A DNA stretch of 64,000 nucleotides from NCBI GenBank assembly GCA_036785705.1, contig JAWUZG010000084.1, positions 14,397,501-14,461,500 on the forward strand, written 5' to 3'. The DNA is from Acanthornis magna (taxonomy: Eukaryota; Chordata; Aves; Passeriformes; Acanthizidae). Shown here piece by piece: positions 24,701-39,100 of this stretch. Numbering within the stretch: position 1 is the stretch's first letter; the number at the start of each line of letters is the position of its first letter. The position numbers were made by a program, and so were the translations under genes. The notes under the pieces were generated by a model. The model ran no database searches, had not been told where the DNA came from, and was given only the letters and a program-made list of their open reading frames with translations.

Positions 24701-27700
24701 AGATCCGTATCAAAGCCTTGGGCATACTTGGTGCTGTTTGAAGATTTAGCTCTAATGTTTTGCCACCTCAATATTGGAAATAGATTCTTGCGCCATGCTT
24801 CAAGGGTTTTCTTGTTAAGGGTTACTTCTGGCATAAAGCTACTGCCTGTGTTTTTTGGGTAGGAGAGTTCTTGTCCATGTTGAAATGTTCACCTTTAACA
24901 GTAGAATTAGAATCCAGCATTTTATTACTCTGGTAGTGAAAAGTGCTGTTGTTCTGTTACAGAGGCATTCAAATGCATCACAGTCACTCTGTGAAATTAT
25001 CCGTCTAAGCAGAGACCAGATGCTACAAGTACAGAACAGTTCAGAACCAGATCCACTGCTTGCAAGTTTAGAAAAGTAAGTAGTTTTGAATTTAAAAAAA
25101 AAAAAACCTAGCTTTTAACATTTGACCTTGAAAACCTTTAGAAATGGCAAGCTCTACTTTTCAGTTGAATTTTCTTGACTACCTATCTTTTGTTTGCGTA
25201 ATGAAGAATAACGTGGCAAGTAAGCAGAGCACACCTGAAGGATTTTTTTTTGCAGGGAATGTGGGAGAGGAGTTGTCTCATTAAAGTATTTCCTTTGTTG
25301 TCCAGTTGAGTGGGATCTTACATGTGGAGGTCAGCTTGATACTGCACAGACTAAATATGTGAGACTTTGGCTTTGTTCTCTTGCTGCTTTTAAGTTAATC
25401 TAAGTGTGTGTTTCTGCCAGAGAAGATTCTCCTGTATTCCGTTCTTTGGTTTTTTATATGGGTAAATGGTAGTTACTTCTGCTAACAGCTGTATCCTGAA
25501 GTAGTGTCATCTGATGCCAATGCTTTTTCTTTTCAGACAAGAAATCATAGAGCAGCTTCTGTCTAATATTTTTCATAAAGAAAAAAATGAGTCTGCAATA
25601 GTCAGTGCAATCCAAATCCTATTGACCTTACTTGAGACAAGACGACAGACGTAAGTGTTGTTATTTCACTTGGTTTGTGCCTGCAGTAGCAAATGCCTTC
25701 CTTTTACCTGTGACCCAACCATTTCTGTGGCCTGCTGTAGCTGAAGGAGTAAAAATGCAAGTCAAGTGATTGTGGTTGGCATTACTACACTTTCACCAAA
25801 TGACTGCCCTTTCTGCAGCTTTTTCTAGAAGCTAGTGTAAGTACCAATTGACAGATCAGACTAACTGCATTTCACCGGTTTGTTTCTGGAATAGAGTAAG
25901 GAATAGACTAAATGTATATAATGCAGTGACTAAATATTGATTTCTAGAAAGTTATTTGTAATGTTATTGCAGCTTCATTTTGAGAAACTGCTGAACAGAT
26001 CTCTCCGGTACATTGAACTTACTTTGTTTGGGATAGACAAATGAAGCTCTTCATCTGCTTCAATAAAGCAAATCAAAATGTAATTTTTAATCTCAAAACT
26101 ACTTGGGGGATTTCAAACACAATAAACCTAGAAATAATAGGGCTAGTGTTTGGGGAAATTTCTTGTTCAACCATTATGTCACATGTAATTTTTATGAATG
26201 TGTAACCCTATGTTTTTGCATTTTTTACCTCTTCATTCTTTTACATCCTTTCAGAACTGTTACATACCTCAAAGATGTTTTACAATTAGTTTTGATACTA
26301 TTTATCAGATTTTTGCTTTATATGTGTTTTAGATTTGAAGGCCATATAGAGATCTGTCCTCCAGGCATGAGCAATTCCACATATTCTGTCAACAAAAGTG
26401 TTTTAGAAGCCATAAAAGCACGACTTTCATCCTTCCATGAGCTCTTACTTGAGCCTCCAAAAGTAAGTGAAATCTTGTGTTACCAAATTAATTGAAGCAA
26501 GACTCACTATGCGTCTGTTTTAGGCAGATTATAATAACAAACAAAACCCAGTCTGACAACTTACAGGCTACTTCCTAGCCTGCTGTGAGCTTTGGCTCAG
26601 GCAAACAATAATGAACAGCAATGTTTTGTGCTTTTCCAGCATAAACTTTGTTTAATTAGCAAAGTAACCTTGAAGCAAATTACTTCTTTCTGAAAGCAGA
26701 GAAAAGAAATTTGTTATATATTCTCTAGGTGGGTCCTATTTTCTGCTTGGAAATCGGATCTGGATAGGAAACATGGACTATAGATGCTGCAGTTGTTTGG
26801 AACTTTGGAAAGGCCCACATTAGGCTTGTTCAATTCTCTTGACTTTCCCAGGGCCCAAGCAGATCAGCTCCATGACACATCCCTGCACTGGGGGGGGATT
26901 TAACATGCCCACATTAGGCATGTTAAATTCCTTGGGCTTTTTAACTGATACAAGCAACTTATTATGTTATGCTCTTGCAAGAGATAAAAAATATATATAT
27001 AAATAGGGTGTTTACCTATGATCCATTTGTATTTTCCACTCACATTTTCACTGGCAGAATTTCAGCTGGAGCACTGCATCCTGAACTGGGTGCTGCAGAT
27101 TTTAATAGAGAAGGACCTGTGGGCCAAAGTCTATGTAGAGAGCAGAGGTGTATGAAATACCTGATGGGAGTCAGGGTAGTGTTGAAGTTTATTTTAGCCT
27201 GGAAAATATGAGAACTCAGTTTATGAATGTGAAAGAGGTAATAAAATGCAAAGAAACTCTTATATTTGTTTCGACATAGCAACATACAGGTGTATATTGC
27301 AGTAAAAGCAGGGTCACATAAGATACTTGAGTATTTTCTGATGGTTGAACTTAGTATTTGAATAAGGCATCTGGTGAAGTTACTGAACCTGATACTCTTT
27401 TTGAGTGCCAGTTAAATGAGCATCCTTAGACTTTTGCCTTGTGCAAGGAAAGGACGAAAAGAGCTAATCTTTTTTCTGATGCAAGGGTGACAATGGTCAG
27501 TCAACAACAGGGTTCCAGATGGCAGTACTGGTCCTTTTGTCAAAATGTGTGTGTGCGCCTTAAGTTAAGAAGACATTTTCATTATAAATGCCCCTGTTCA
27601 TTGCATATTTGCTACTGATTCTTCTTCTTGGCTGGCACTGTCACAGTTCTGGTTTGTTAACTATCTAAAATAAGACATCAGAGATGATTGTTGCTTAATG

Positions 27701-30700
27701 GAATTGTTTTTAAGTATGTGAAGTTTGGGTTGCTGAGGCATTGTAATATATTTGGACTGTCCACCTAGCTGTTCTGTGTATGTTGTAGTAATGTATAATA
27801 TAGCTGGATTAATGAGTGGGAATCATTTCTTAGGAATTACCTCCTAATCCCTTTCAAGGTTGACTGGGCTTCATCTACTTTGACATCCTGTCTGTAGTTA
27901 GCAATCATTTTTTACAAAGTTGTTGCTTTCATGTGACTGGTTTTAGTGCTTCCTGTCTGTGGAATTAAAATAAGCTACAGTATTTGCAATTAAAAATAGG
28001 GTTTTTTTGCAGAATGAAGGTAAGACAATTGCTCAAGGACTAAATGTGTCTATTTTTAAGCACTACTCGGTCATTGTATGTAGTAATGATGAGCTGATTT
28101 TTTAAAAAGATATTTTAATGGGTTTATGTATTAAACTCTTCTTTTTCAGAAAAGCGTCATGAAGACAACCTGGGGTGTACTGGATCCACCTGTGGGAAAC
28201 ACACGTTTAAATGTGATTAGATTAATATCTAGTCTTTTACAGACAAACACAAGCAGTGTGAATCAGGAGCTTATAGAACTTAACAGCATAGGTGTAATAC
28301 TGGTAAGAACTTCATGCTGTCTTCTTTATTTCTATGGAATGCTGTTAAGATCTTGTCTGTTTTTTCTGTCAGTGCAGGTAATTTTCCAGCCTAAATTATT
28401 TTCCAGCCTAACTTTTCAACCTTGTGTTGTGATTTTAGGAACTTTTAATATTGGATTTTACTGTTAATTAATCCATCTGAAGTCAGTCTTTTGCTCTGAC
28501 CACATGAATGGTTCTTATTTGCTACACCTTCATAAATACATTAAGTGGTTTTCTTAATAGGCTCATTTTTAACTGTATGTGTGTTCTCAAGTTTTCGGCC
28601 ATGTTCAAGTCTTCATTGCTATTTTTGTTTTTTTCCTAAGTTGTTCCTCAAAGCCCTTTTTCCTCAGTTTATGGCCTTACAAAATGGTATCTCAGCAGCG
28701 TCCTATAAATCTTGGTAGCTTGTACTCCTTCAAACCTCAAAGCAAGGTGGTGTACAACAAACTCAGTCACCTAACTCATTGCTTTTTGCTAATGTAAACA
28801 TGTATTTTGAGTACTTTCTACCTCATACTTCCACTGTAGCAGATGTATTCTTTGTGTTTAGATTCACCCAAGAAGTCTCAATGTTGGTTGATTAAAAAAT
28901 AATTACTAAATCATGTGCAACTTAAGCTAGTTTCTGAATACAATATGTAAACTTCTAAGTAGGCAGCTGCAAGCCTGAAGTGTAAATACCTTCTCTGATT
29001 TTAGTCCAAAATCCCTTTTTCCTGTGACTGATTAATACAGTATGATTGACATGTTTTCATCTCAAATTTTCTTCACAATTGAGTTTGCAGACTGGTATTA
29101 AGTTTTATACGAATACTGACTTCACCATAAGCTGAAGTTTTTCCTACATCCATTGCCTAAGGGAACATACACACTATGAATACTTGCATATTCTTATAAA
29201 TAGATTATTTTGTAAACTAAGTTCAATGAGGTTTGAACACACTTTTTTGTTGCAGGTTTTACATAAGGAAGAAAGTAATTGTAGCCATAAGAACCTTGGT
29301 GCTTCATGCTGTTTCCTGAAACAGTACATGTTTTACTGTGCAGACTTGACTTAGGAAAAGTTATGGGAGAATGCCATTAGTTTAGGAGGACTGAAAGTAG
29401 ATTGAAGACCTTTAGCTGTACTTGGAATGAGACTAAAAATGTTCAATACTGTTCCGATCACTGCACATATTTCCAGAACTCATTACATTTTACCAGTGAC
29501 AGCAGTCATTTGAGTTTTGCAGTGAGTAGCCTAAAATAACTAGGCTTGAAAAAATCTTTCCTATGTTTAAGAGAAAAAATGGGGAGAAGCAGGAGCATGA
29601 CTAAATGGACACTTTATTGTATCTCAACCTCAGTATTTGTCTTGTGCCTTGTTAATAATCTGCTTCTAGATTATGTGAGGTAGCCTTCTGTAATAGGAGG
29701 ATAAAATAAGTGGATGATGGATTTAAAACAGGTAGATTTGATTTTATAAGGAATCTCACTGAAGTGATGAGCACATTTATGAAATGGTATTTTAGATACC
29801 AGGAAGGTTAAGTGAACTCAAAAAAGTCAAGGATTTATAAGGTCATAAATAGCACTTCTGACTGTGAAACTTTCTGGGCTGCAGCTGGCAGAGGAGTGTA
29901 AGTGGGGAGCATTATTTCTCCCCATCTTTGTAGTCTGAAAGTGCATTACTGGTGACCCCTGCAATAAGTCCAATTATAGTTGAGTTCTTCTGGTCCAGTA
30001 TAGTATTCCTTGCATGCAGATAATGGCAACCCTAAGAATTACCTTTTTTGTGGGTCACGAATTTTCTCTTGCACAATAATACTTAGTGTAAAACTTAAAG
30101 AATTTCTTCCAGTGTAGTCATTCAAATGATTTGGTGGGTGAGACTGTTGGTCATATTTAATGAAAACCTTGGTGAATTTGTTTTTCAGGACATGTTTTTT
30201 AAGTATACATGGAATAACTTTTTGCATACTCAAGTAGAAATCTGTATTGCATTGATTCTTGCAAGTCCTCTTGAAAACACAGAAAATGGCACAATTACAG
30301 ATCAGGATTCCACTGGAGACAATCTCTTACTGAAACATGTGAGTTGTGTTTTGTGTCTCTTGAATTTTCCTGTTTTGACGCAGTTAATTTTCCATAAAAT
30401 ATACCCCAATTTTTCTTAATTTATAGAATCAAGAAGAATATCTTTTTGGTTTTACTGAAGATGTCTGTTCAGGGTGTTAAACCTGAAACTGCCATAGAGT
30501 AGATTTTTTTTTTTTTTTGCTGCCCCAAAGTGAGCACATGTGAAGAAGCTGCAAGTATTTATTTTCCTTGAAGTTCCTTCTGTTTTTAAGAATTAAAATT
30601 GCTATTTCAGCAGCTTTATGCTACTACAACTCAGCACGTAGGGAAGTAGAATTAATACAGGTTTAGTTTTAGGTTTCTGGTTGTGATCTGACTGCTGCTC

Positions 30701-33033
30701 CTGGACTTTTCAGCCCTTTAATGAAAGCATGTTTCCTCAACCTGGAATTAATTGTCTTATAGCCTTTAGTATCAACTGTAAAATGCCTAAGTAATGTAAC
30801 ACTTCACTGCTGCTAAGCTTATTTTGCTTTTTTGACAGCTCTTCCTTAAGTGCCAATTAATAGAAAGAATACTTGAAGCGTGGGAGATGAATGAGAAGAA
30901 ACAGTGAGTAATTAGTTTTCTCATTCCCTGCAATTGTCTAAAAAAGACTTGAGTAGTGAAATGAATGTGTAACCAATTCAGAAGTGATCTAGCCAGTTCT
31001 AAAATTATTTGTATGTTAATATTTGGGTTAAAGCTTTCTCTTGTACTTTTTGGTAGCATTCTAATGCTTTTTCCTGTGACCATTTGAGAACACAGGAGTT
31101 GTCATTCTTGCCATGTGTAAGATATTACTGTTATCTTTAAAGTTTTACCCATGTTCAAATACAGAACCATACTGTAAGTTTTGAGAGGACAGGAAATACT
31201 TTTCCCCTATAAGCAGTTGAGAATAATTTGTGAATGCATCGAAGCATATCACGTACGGGGGAGCATCAGACTCCTAAATAGTAAAAGCCAATTCCTCAGC
31301 ACTAGAATACCTTCTAGAATTACGTGTTTGAAAAGGATGTAAGCTTCAAGTAGCTAACATTGTCTGAAACCATTTTCGTAGCAGGAGAAAAAATCCTTGG
31401 TTTTCACCTGAGGTGGTAAAAAGTTCTCTGAAGGCCCATACATAGTTTTAGCTCAGGAGATACTGAACAGTAAGCGTTAGTTCTGACCTGTCAAAATATT
31501 GAATTAACTAACTGGGATAGTGCTGCTGGTTTGATGATATGTTGAGACAGGATCAAGAGTATTTTGGGGAGTGGAACTATCTTATGTGAATCAGATACGA
31601 ATATATGGTTAATGTAACTGACCTGGAAATAAGAATGGTGAAGAGGGGAGGTGATAAAAAAAGGAATGTGCTAAATTTAACTGTAGAGAATATACTCTCC
31701 TGAATGTCTTCTATTTTATATCAGTTTTCCTGAGGTTATAGAGAGCTGACAACTTTACTGGCAATTAGATTCTCATAGGAGAGAAATACGAAAAGTTTTC
31801 TCTCTAACCTAATACTTAAGTTTTACTTGGATAAGACTGTTCTTGAACCAGTGCTAAGAATATGAATAATTTAATTAAGTATTCTGTCTCATATTTGTGA
31901 ATACTAGCGAAGCAAATAGTGTTTCAAACCTTAGGTCGTGCTAAAAGTTGTGTGTGTTCAAACCTCTTTGTACAGGTATGGCTGCAACTATAAAAGAGAA
32001 ATCTTTAATGGTATTTTTAGCCTAGCTGTTTCAGGAAATGGATATTTTTTTAGTCGTTTTGTATTCTATCACTTAATGTTGTTTCAAGCAGCTCTAGAAG
32101 CGTAAGGGTGACTGCTTTCTGCCGGTAAAAATCTGACATAGAAAAAGTTGTTTGGTTTGCTGGGATTAATACGCATTTGCTAACAAAAGGTACAGTTGTT
32201 TTCCAGACTTTCTGGCTAGGCAATGACAAGTCAGTCTGGTTTGCCAAATAGAAGCACACTGTGTCATATCCTGCATTAGAAACTATAACCTTTGCTATCA
32301 TCATGTGCTGCTTGTTTTGAATGTACTTGTTACTTAAGCAATCAAGGGAGTAAGACAGGAATCTCACAAGTTGTTCTGTAAACAGTGTGGTAGTTCGGTT
32401 CATGATATCTTACATAGACATGATGTCATTTCAGTTGCCTCCTGTTAGATGTTGATGGTGGGAAATAAAATCATATGATCTGTGTTTGTTTAATTTAAGT
32501 TCCTTCATGAACTGCTGTCATTTTACAAAGATTTCAGTCATGGGAGGTTTGTCTAGATGGATGAGTGGGTTGTGTTTTTTGTTTAGAACACAAGCCCTTA
32601 AATTGATGCAGCAAAAGTCTGGCTGGCTTGCAGCTATATTCTAGAGAATCAGTTCAAGATTTAGAATGGTTCCCACTGGTAATAGGTGTTCAGAGCACTG
32701 CTCTAACATCTGGTAATTCATATTTCTACCAAGCAGTTCTGTATGAAATATTTGAAGAACCTTATAATATTTTCTTTGGTAAGCATGTAAGTGTTCCTAA
32801 ATTTCAGGAAAGCAATGACACCGACTTAAATGAGTATGCTAAATGTAATATTAAGAAGCCCTGAAATAACTAAAGCACACTTAAGAATGCTTTTCCCTTT
32901 TGATCATGGGCTCAAAGCTCTGAGGGAATATTTGGTGTTTTGGGATTTTTCAAAATACTCTTGGCAACAGAAATTTTCTAAAAACTCTGTTGCTAATTCT
33001 GTCATTGTTTTGCTAATGCTGTGCATTTTGCTT

Positions 33034-33102
<69 letters not shown>

Positions 33103-36100
33103 AGGACAAACACTTGTACTTCCTTTTTGGTACTTATGTGCATGTTAAGTCTCCTAAACTGGCTCAGTGTAGTCAAACCTGTTGATACCTTAAATTCTTG
33201 AGTATTTTTGTGAACCTGTAGTTTTAGGATGCAGCTCTAACTTAAGAACCCCTTTTGTCTTGTGTAACATCGTGACTCTGGCAGTGTTTAATGACAACAT
33301 ACAGTATCAGAGTTGCTCTGAGTGCGGGCAGTTGAACTCCCTTTGTCTCTTGCAGGGCTGAAGGAGGAAGAAGGCACGGCTACATGGGTCACCTGACAAG
33401 GATAGCAAACTGCATTGTGCACAGTACAGATAAGGGGCCAAACAGCACACTAGTCCAGCAGCTCATCAAAGGTATTCATTCATGGTCTTAACTTTATCTT
33501 CAGGCCTTTTATTATCAAATGCTGAGGAAATGAAGCAAACTTAAATTAGAAGGCAGCTGTTGGATTAAAGAAGAAAATACCCAATTACTTCTGAAGCATT
33601 CAGTTTAAAGCAACCATCCTTAAACAAATGCTTAAGTATTTTTATTTCAAACAGTGTCAAAGCTTCCTGAAGTAGATGCAAAGAGATGCTTACCTACATA
33701 ATTTGGACTTGTTTGCTAGATGGAGTTATGTTTATGGATTTAGGAGGATGCATGTGTTCTTACCAGTATTTTTGGTGAAGCAGAAGAAAACATTTGACAA
33801 TTAAATGATGCATCATTGTTGATAGTATCAAACTGGTTTGGTTTTTTTGTTTCCTCTGCTAGAGCTTCCAGAGGAGGTCAGAGAGCGATGGGAAACATTC
33901 TGCACAAGCTCTTTAGGAGAAACCAACAAGAGGAATACAGTGGATCTGGTAGGTAGTGGTTGGTAAGGCATGAAAATTGCTGCTGCTTTACTTGGACTAC
34001 AGTTTCTTTTTGTCTGCAGCACTGTCAGTCTTCCAAAATGAAGTGTACATGGAAGGAGTCCCTCTAGTTGCTGAGCTATGGAACTGACAATTCTTTAGTT
34101 TACTTTTCAGCTAAAGCCATGTCATTAATATTTGTGCAGGCATAATGCAGAAGCTCAGCTTGTAATAGCTAACTGGCTCATTACCTAGTGTAGCTAATCC
34201 CAGGCAATCTTCAAGAATGAGTATTTCTTTACCTCTTCAAGTAGTGTCCTGGAAAACTCTTGTCTGCTTGAGAATACAAACTTAAAAGTGCAGGAGCAGG
34301 TGTTAATTGCTTTATCTACAGAATGTAAATGACCCAATACAATTTGAACAGAAGACTGCTACCTGCATTCCACACCCTGTGTTACTGACCTTGCTTAAGT
34401 AACTTTTGATACTGTTGTGCACATTTTCTTCTGCATGCAGCTGTAGTGCTTACACTTTTGGAAAAACACTAAACTGAAGTAGAAGAGGTTTTGTGTAATC
34501 GTGTTAGAAATACAATCTAGGAGTAATCACTTGGAGACTTTAAAAAGCAGAGGCTGTTTCCAATGTCAACAGACCAATTAATGAATTTTAATATACCTGA
34601 CTTCTCCCGGACTGCAGTGCTTTGCATGTGGCTTCTTTAACATATGCTAGTCCTATAGTATTTGGACTATAAGACTAATTAATTGTTGAATTTGCTATTT
34701 CAACGTAAATATTAACTGCAGAATAATGTTAACAGGTGTCAATAGAAGTAATAGAAAATACATCTGAAACTGTGCAACTTGTGACCAGGACCAAATGATC
34801 TCCATAAGGCATTTTATCTTGAGGTTGTGAATGCAAGGAAGTGTGTAGTGCTTGCAGATGAATGGTTTTTTTCCTCTGGGTAGAAACTACTTCTTGGTCA
34901 AGACCTAGAGAGGGATCATTTAAAGAGGAAGAATTTTAGGCTGACTTATAAAAAAATAACACTAATTAGTTCTTCAGATGCATAATCACATGCTTGGATG
35001 TACTTGACATAATTACAGTAAAAATTAATTAAAAACTTATCTCTAAGGCCCACAATTTTCAGTAGACAAGAAATACTAAGCATTAAAACAATTTCTTTTA
35101 TCTGAAATAAATGAGTACATTATACACTGTGCCAGTGACCCAATTTCTTTGTATAGGTTACTACCTGCCACATTCATTCTTCCAGTGATGATGAAATAGA
35201 CTTTAAAGAAACTGGCTTCTCACAGGATTCTTCTTTGCAGCAGGTGAGTTGAATTCTTTTAACAGCTTAAGTTGCTCTTTCTATAAAAATAAGACATTTC
35301 TTAAAAAGCAGTGGAACTTTTATTTTCTCTCACAAGCTAATATAAATCTAGAAAGTTTAAATTAAAACTTAGACACGTGTGCATGCACACAACTGTGTCT
35401 TGCCAAACTCATAATGTTCATCTCTTTGAATTCTTTTGCTGGTAGTGAAGGAGTGTGAGCCTTGTGGCACAAGATTGCCAATAGATCACTTAGATAAAAT
35501 TAGATGCCTTAAATGGCATTACTGGTCTGGGTTACTAACCAAAATCTTTCAGATCACATTAACAGCTGTGTAGTAACTACCTAGTCTAAGACTGGCATTG
35601 GCATTTTATGCATCTTCTATGGTTTTTATAATAAGTGATTGCTTGTCTAAGTTTGAATTGTGGGTGGTGGCTCAAGCTTAAAGAATCTGATGCATTTTTA
35701 TCTGATTCAGTGCTTTTGTACCTGTAAGGTGCACCTGTACAAAAACTTGATAAGTTGGGTGCTGTCTGTAGCAGCTTTAGTGAGAAAGTAAGATCTTCTA
35801 ATATCTCTGTGCTTTTCATGCATCCCCTTAGTGACCTGCTGTGCCTAGGCAATCCCAGCAGTTCCAGGTAGTTAATCTGGAGAAATGCAGATGGTCCAGT
35901 GCTGCTTCTTTCAAGTTTGTCTTGCTGTATACCTCCTCCTTCTATATATATATATATATATATTTTCTTTTTCCTTCAGTTTTTTTAATGCCTTAATCTA
36001 AACTTGGGGTTTTTGGATTGTTCTTTTGTTTTCTTTCCATATTCACTTCGTTCAACTTTACCACCATACTGTGTCCCTTCAGCTAACTGGGCAAGAAACC

Positions 36101-39100
36101 AAGAGTTGACATGACAACTTTATTTCCTAAAATATCTTAGTGTTGGCTGACTTTACACATGGAAATAACATCATTAAAAGTCCCTAGAGGATGTGTAATA
36201 ATTCGTAATTTAATTATAGTCCTGGGAAATAAAAGACAAAAGCTATTGTTATGGATAGATGATGCCCACATATACCTTAGTGTATATACCCATCTGCTGG
36301 CAGTTGACACTGACATCTTTATTTAAAAACCCCGTGCAGCTGTGTCAGTGACATTGCACTGAGATGTAAAATGTTCAATGATTTCATTTTTCTAGATATT
36401 TAATAGATGCTGCTGGTGTGTGTGCCCGAGACTGATACTGCTAGTGATACCTGCATAATAAATATGCAGCTGTGCTTTAGGATCTGTATATAGTTTATTT
36501 TTCTGGTTCTTACTATTTATAACTTCATGTTATTTTGAGCTAAGATATTTTTTTCTTTTTTATACTATACTGTGTTGTTTTGTTGTTTCTTTGGGGTGCA
36601 TTTGGAAAGGTGCTGCTTAATGTGGTTAAATTACAGATTTAACTTTTTTATTGAAAGCTATTAGATTGGATTTCAAGTTAGTAAATATAAGTAGGGTTGT
36701 AGTTGATGCTACCATTCAAAATTCTGAGGTTAAGACAAATCCTTTTCCTGTCCTTTGATGTTTAGTTTAGATAGACTTCTATTTCTTTGAAGCAAAATGG
36801 GCAAATAGATTTTAGAGTATTAGTAGAATCATTATATCACTGTCGTTGGTCCTGGGGTTGCCAGGCCTTTTCTGATTATCAGATGCAACAAATGACGTCC
36901 AATTTTATTGACCAGTTTGGCTTCAACGATGAGAAGTTTGCTGATCAAGATGACATTGGCAAGTGAGTATGACGTTACACTGACTTTGGCTATAGTCTTG
37001 TGAGTTTTTTCTTACTGTGTTTTTGGCTGTGGTTTTGCTGATAAGTACAAGCATTTACTGATGTGAAGCAGTTGCCAATCAGTCCTGTCTTTTTGTGCCC
37101 TCTGTGTGCATTGATAGAAGCCTCCCTGAACAGAGGAAAGCAACAGCATCTCTTCCTTTTCTAGTCTCCTGGTTGTGCCAGTGTTGAGAACGCTGTACTT
37201 GAGAATAAAGAAACTGAATTGTAACTCTTGTTTTTGAAAGCTGTGGCTCTCTGTTGACCTGACATTGTTTCGGTCACTTTCACTTTCTCTCTGTCTCAAA
37301 GTGTGGTTTTTCCCCTGCTGATGACCAGATGAATAGCTCTACTTCTAAGTTTTCCTGGAAAAGATTACAGGAACAATGTGTCTCTGAGTGTACTTTTTTG
37401 TAGGGGAGAGTAAGGAAGGGCATTGTAAATCTATCTTTGTTTATAAGGTCAAGGCAGTTAAGACTTATTTCTACAAATATGCTAAAAGATGAGGAAATGA
37501 GAACAGTCTTGGTCAGATTAAAAAAAGCCAAACTAAACAAAAACCAGCACACAACAAAAAACACCCCTCACAAAAAATGGTTTCTTTCTTCATAACTACA
37601 ACTGATGCAAAAAATGGAAAAGGAGAGAATGGGGGTTCTTGCTGATGATAGAATTGGTCGTGGTTTTTGTAAGATTTCATGGCCTGGGATGCCAGAATAT
37701 GCAGATAGGAATAAAAACCATTACTTCAAGGTGGTTTTTAAAGAAGGGTATTTTTATAGTCATCTCAATGCTCATCTGCAAGACTTGTTTAGTAAGTGGT
37801 GTCAAGCACTGCTGCCTTTTTACACCACATAATCTGCTGAAATTAGAGATTAAGATATGATGGTAGAGGAAGTAGCTCGGGATACTCCTTAACATTGTCA
37901 GAAACAAGTGGATTTTGGCAGGGATAGGAGTTAGAATTCCTTTAAGGTCATTCCTTTGGAAGTCTGTTGTCTTGGTAGAAAGATAATGACTACTTATGTA
38001 AAGAGGTCTTGAGATTTTAGACAGGTACACTGATGATGTACTCATGAGTTGAATTAAACTGTAGGTGAAGATACTTTAAAGTTACGCCTTCTGTGTGAGA
38101 ATCAATTTCACTCATAAGTTACCTGCAATACTGTTGTACAATAATTCACATGGTGGCTTGCATAGTAATACAGTCACACTTACAATTTAGGCTCCTTTCG
38201 ATCACTTACATTTTTCCCCACTTCGTAATGCAATGAATATTAGAGGAGGAATGTTAGAGCAGTATGTACTCTGCTGAATGCACTGCTGGCTAGACAAAGA
38301 ATATATTAACTCTTCTGATACGTAAAGTTGTGTCAGGCCTAATATAATATGTTATGTTTGGGAAAATATTTCACTGATTGGTTAAAAAAAGTATTTATGG
38401 TATTCTTTTGGTAGGAAACAGAATTTGATATTGTTTTTCATTTTGTTCCTTCCTGTTGAAAAGGTTCTTTGATAAAAGGGTGAAATCAGTTAAAATATAT
38501 AATTTTATGTATAATATAAATAATATATAAAAAAAATATATAAATGCAGGTATTTGCAGGATTTTGAGCTGTATCATGGTAGACCATAGTCAGGTCAGGC
38601 ATTCTTTAGGCCTAGATTTTTCCCAGTGCATAACAGTACAGTATTTGAGATTTGGGTATATAATTTCAGTTATGCTTGTTTAGGCTTGTTGCATCTTTAC
38701 ACCTAAATGTAGATGGAAGTGTTCGGTGTTTTGTAAAAAAAGATTTAACAGGTAGAAAAATCACAGGAATGTCAGGCCTCCTTGTTGTGTAATTCTGACT
38801 GTTTTGTGTTGGAGACTACTTCCTGTTTTATCTTCTGGTTTTAGATTATTGGAAATTAAGAAACCAAAGAGAAATTAAATGTCTTCATGTCACAATAGAA
38901 ATTCTTATTTTATTGAGTAATTTTTTTTTTTTTTTGTAGTGTTTCTTTTGATCGGGTTTCGGACATCAACTTTACCCTCAATACAAATGAAAGTGTAAGT
39001 ATGTGTTCCAGTATTGTCAGAAAAATTACTGTCTTTTTAACTTTGGCATGACCCTCAGAGTTTTGGCAGTGGTTATATTTACTGCTTTTATGTAGAAATT

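Larger units (their letters stand above)
21760..33355 (+). other. PPP6R3: PPP6R3 introns 2-11
   Basis: Introns 21760-22779, 22967-23802, 23941-24459, 24526-24962, 25076-25536, 25651-26332, 26463-28149, 28303-30188, 30339-30838 and 30904-33355, all GT-AG. Apart from a hairpin in intron 8 and a CA repeat in intron 11 I see no further gene, RNA gene or recognisable transposon. Open frames such as 23527-23997 only extend an exon into its flanking introns. Confidence 0.85.

Noticed and set aside
32830..33201. Open frames on both strands through the CA repeat
   Set aside because: Dinucleotide repeat gives Thr-His or Cys-Val runs without stops; no gene evidence.
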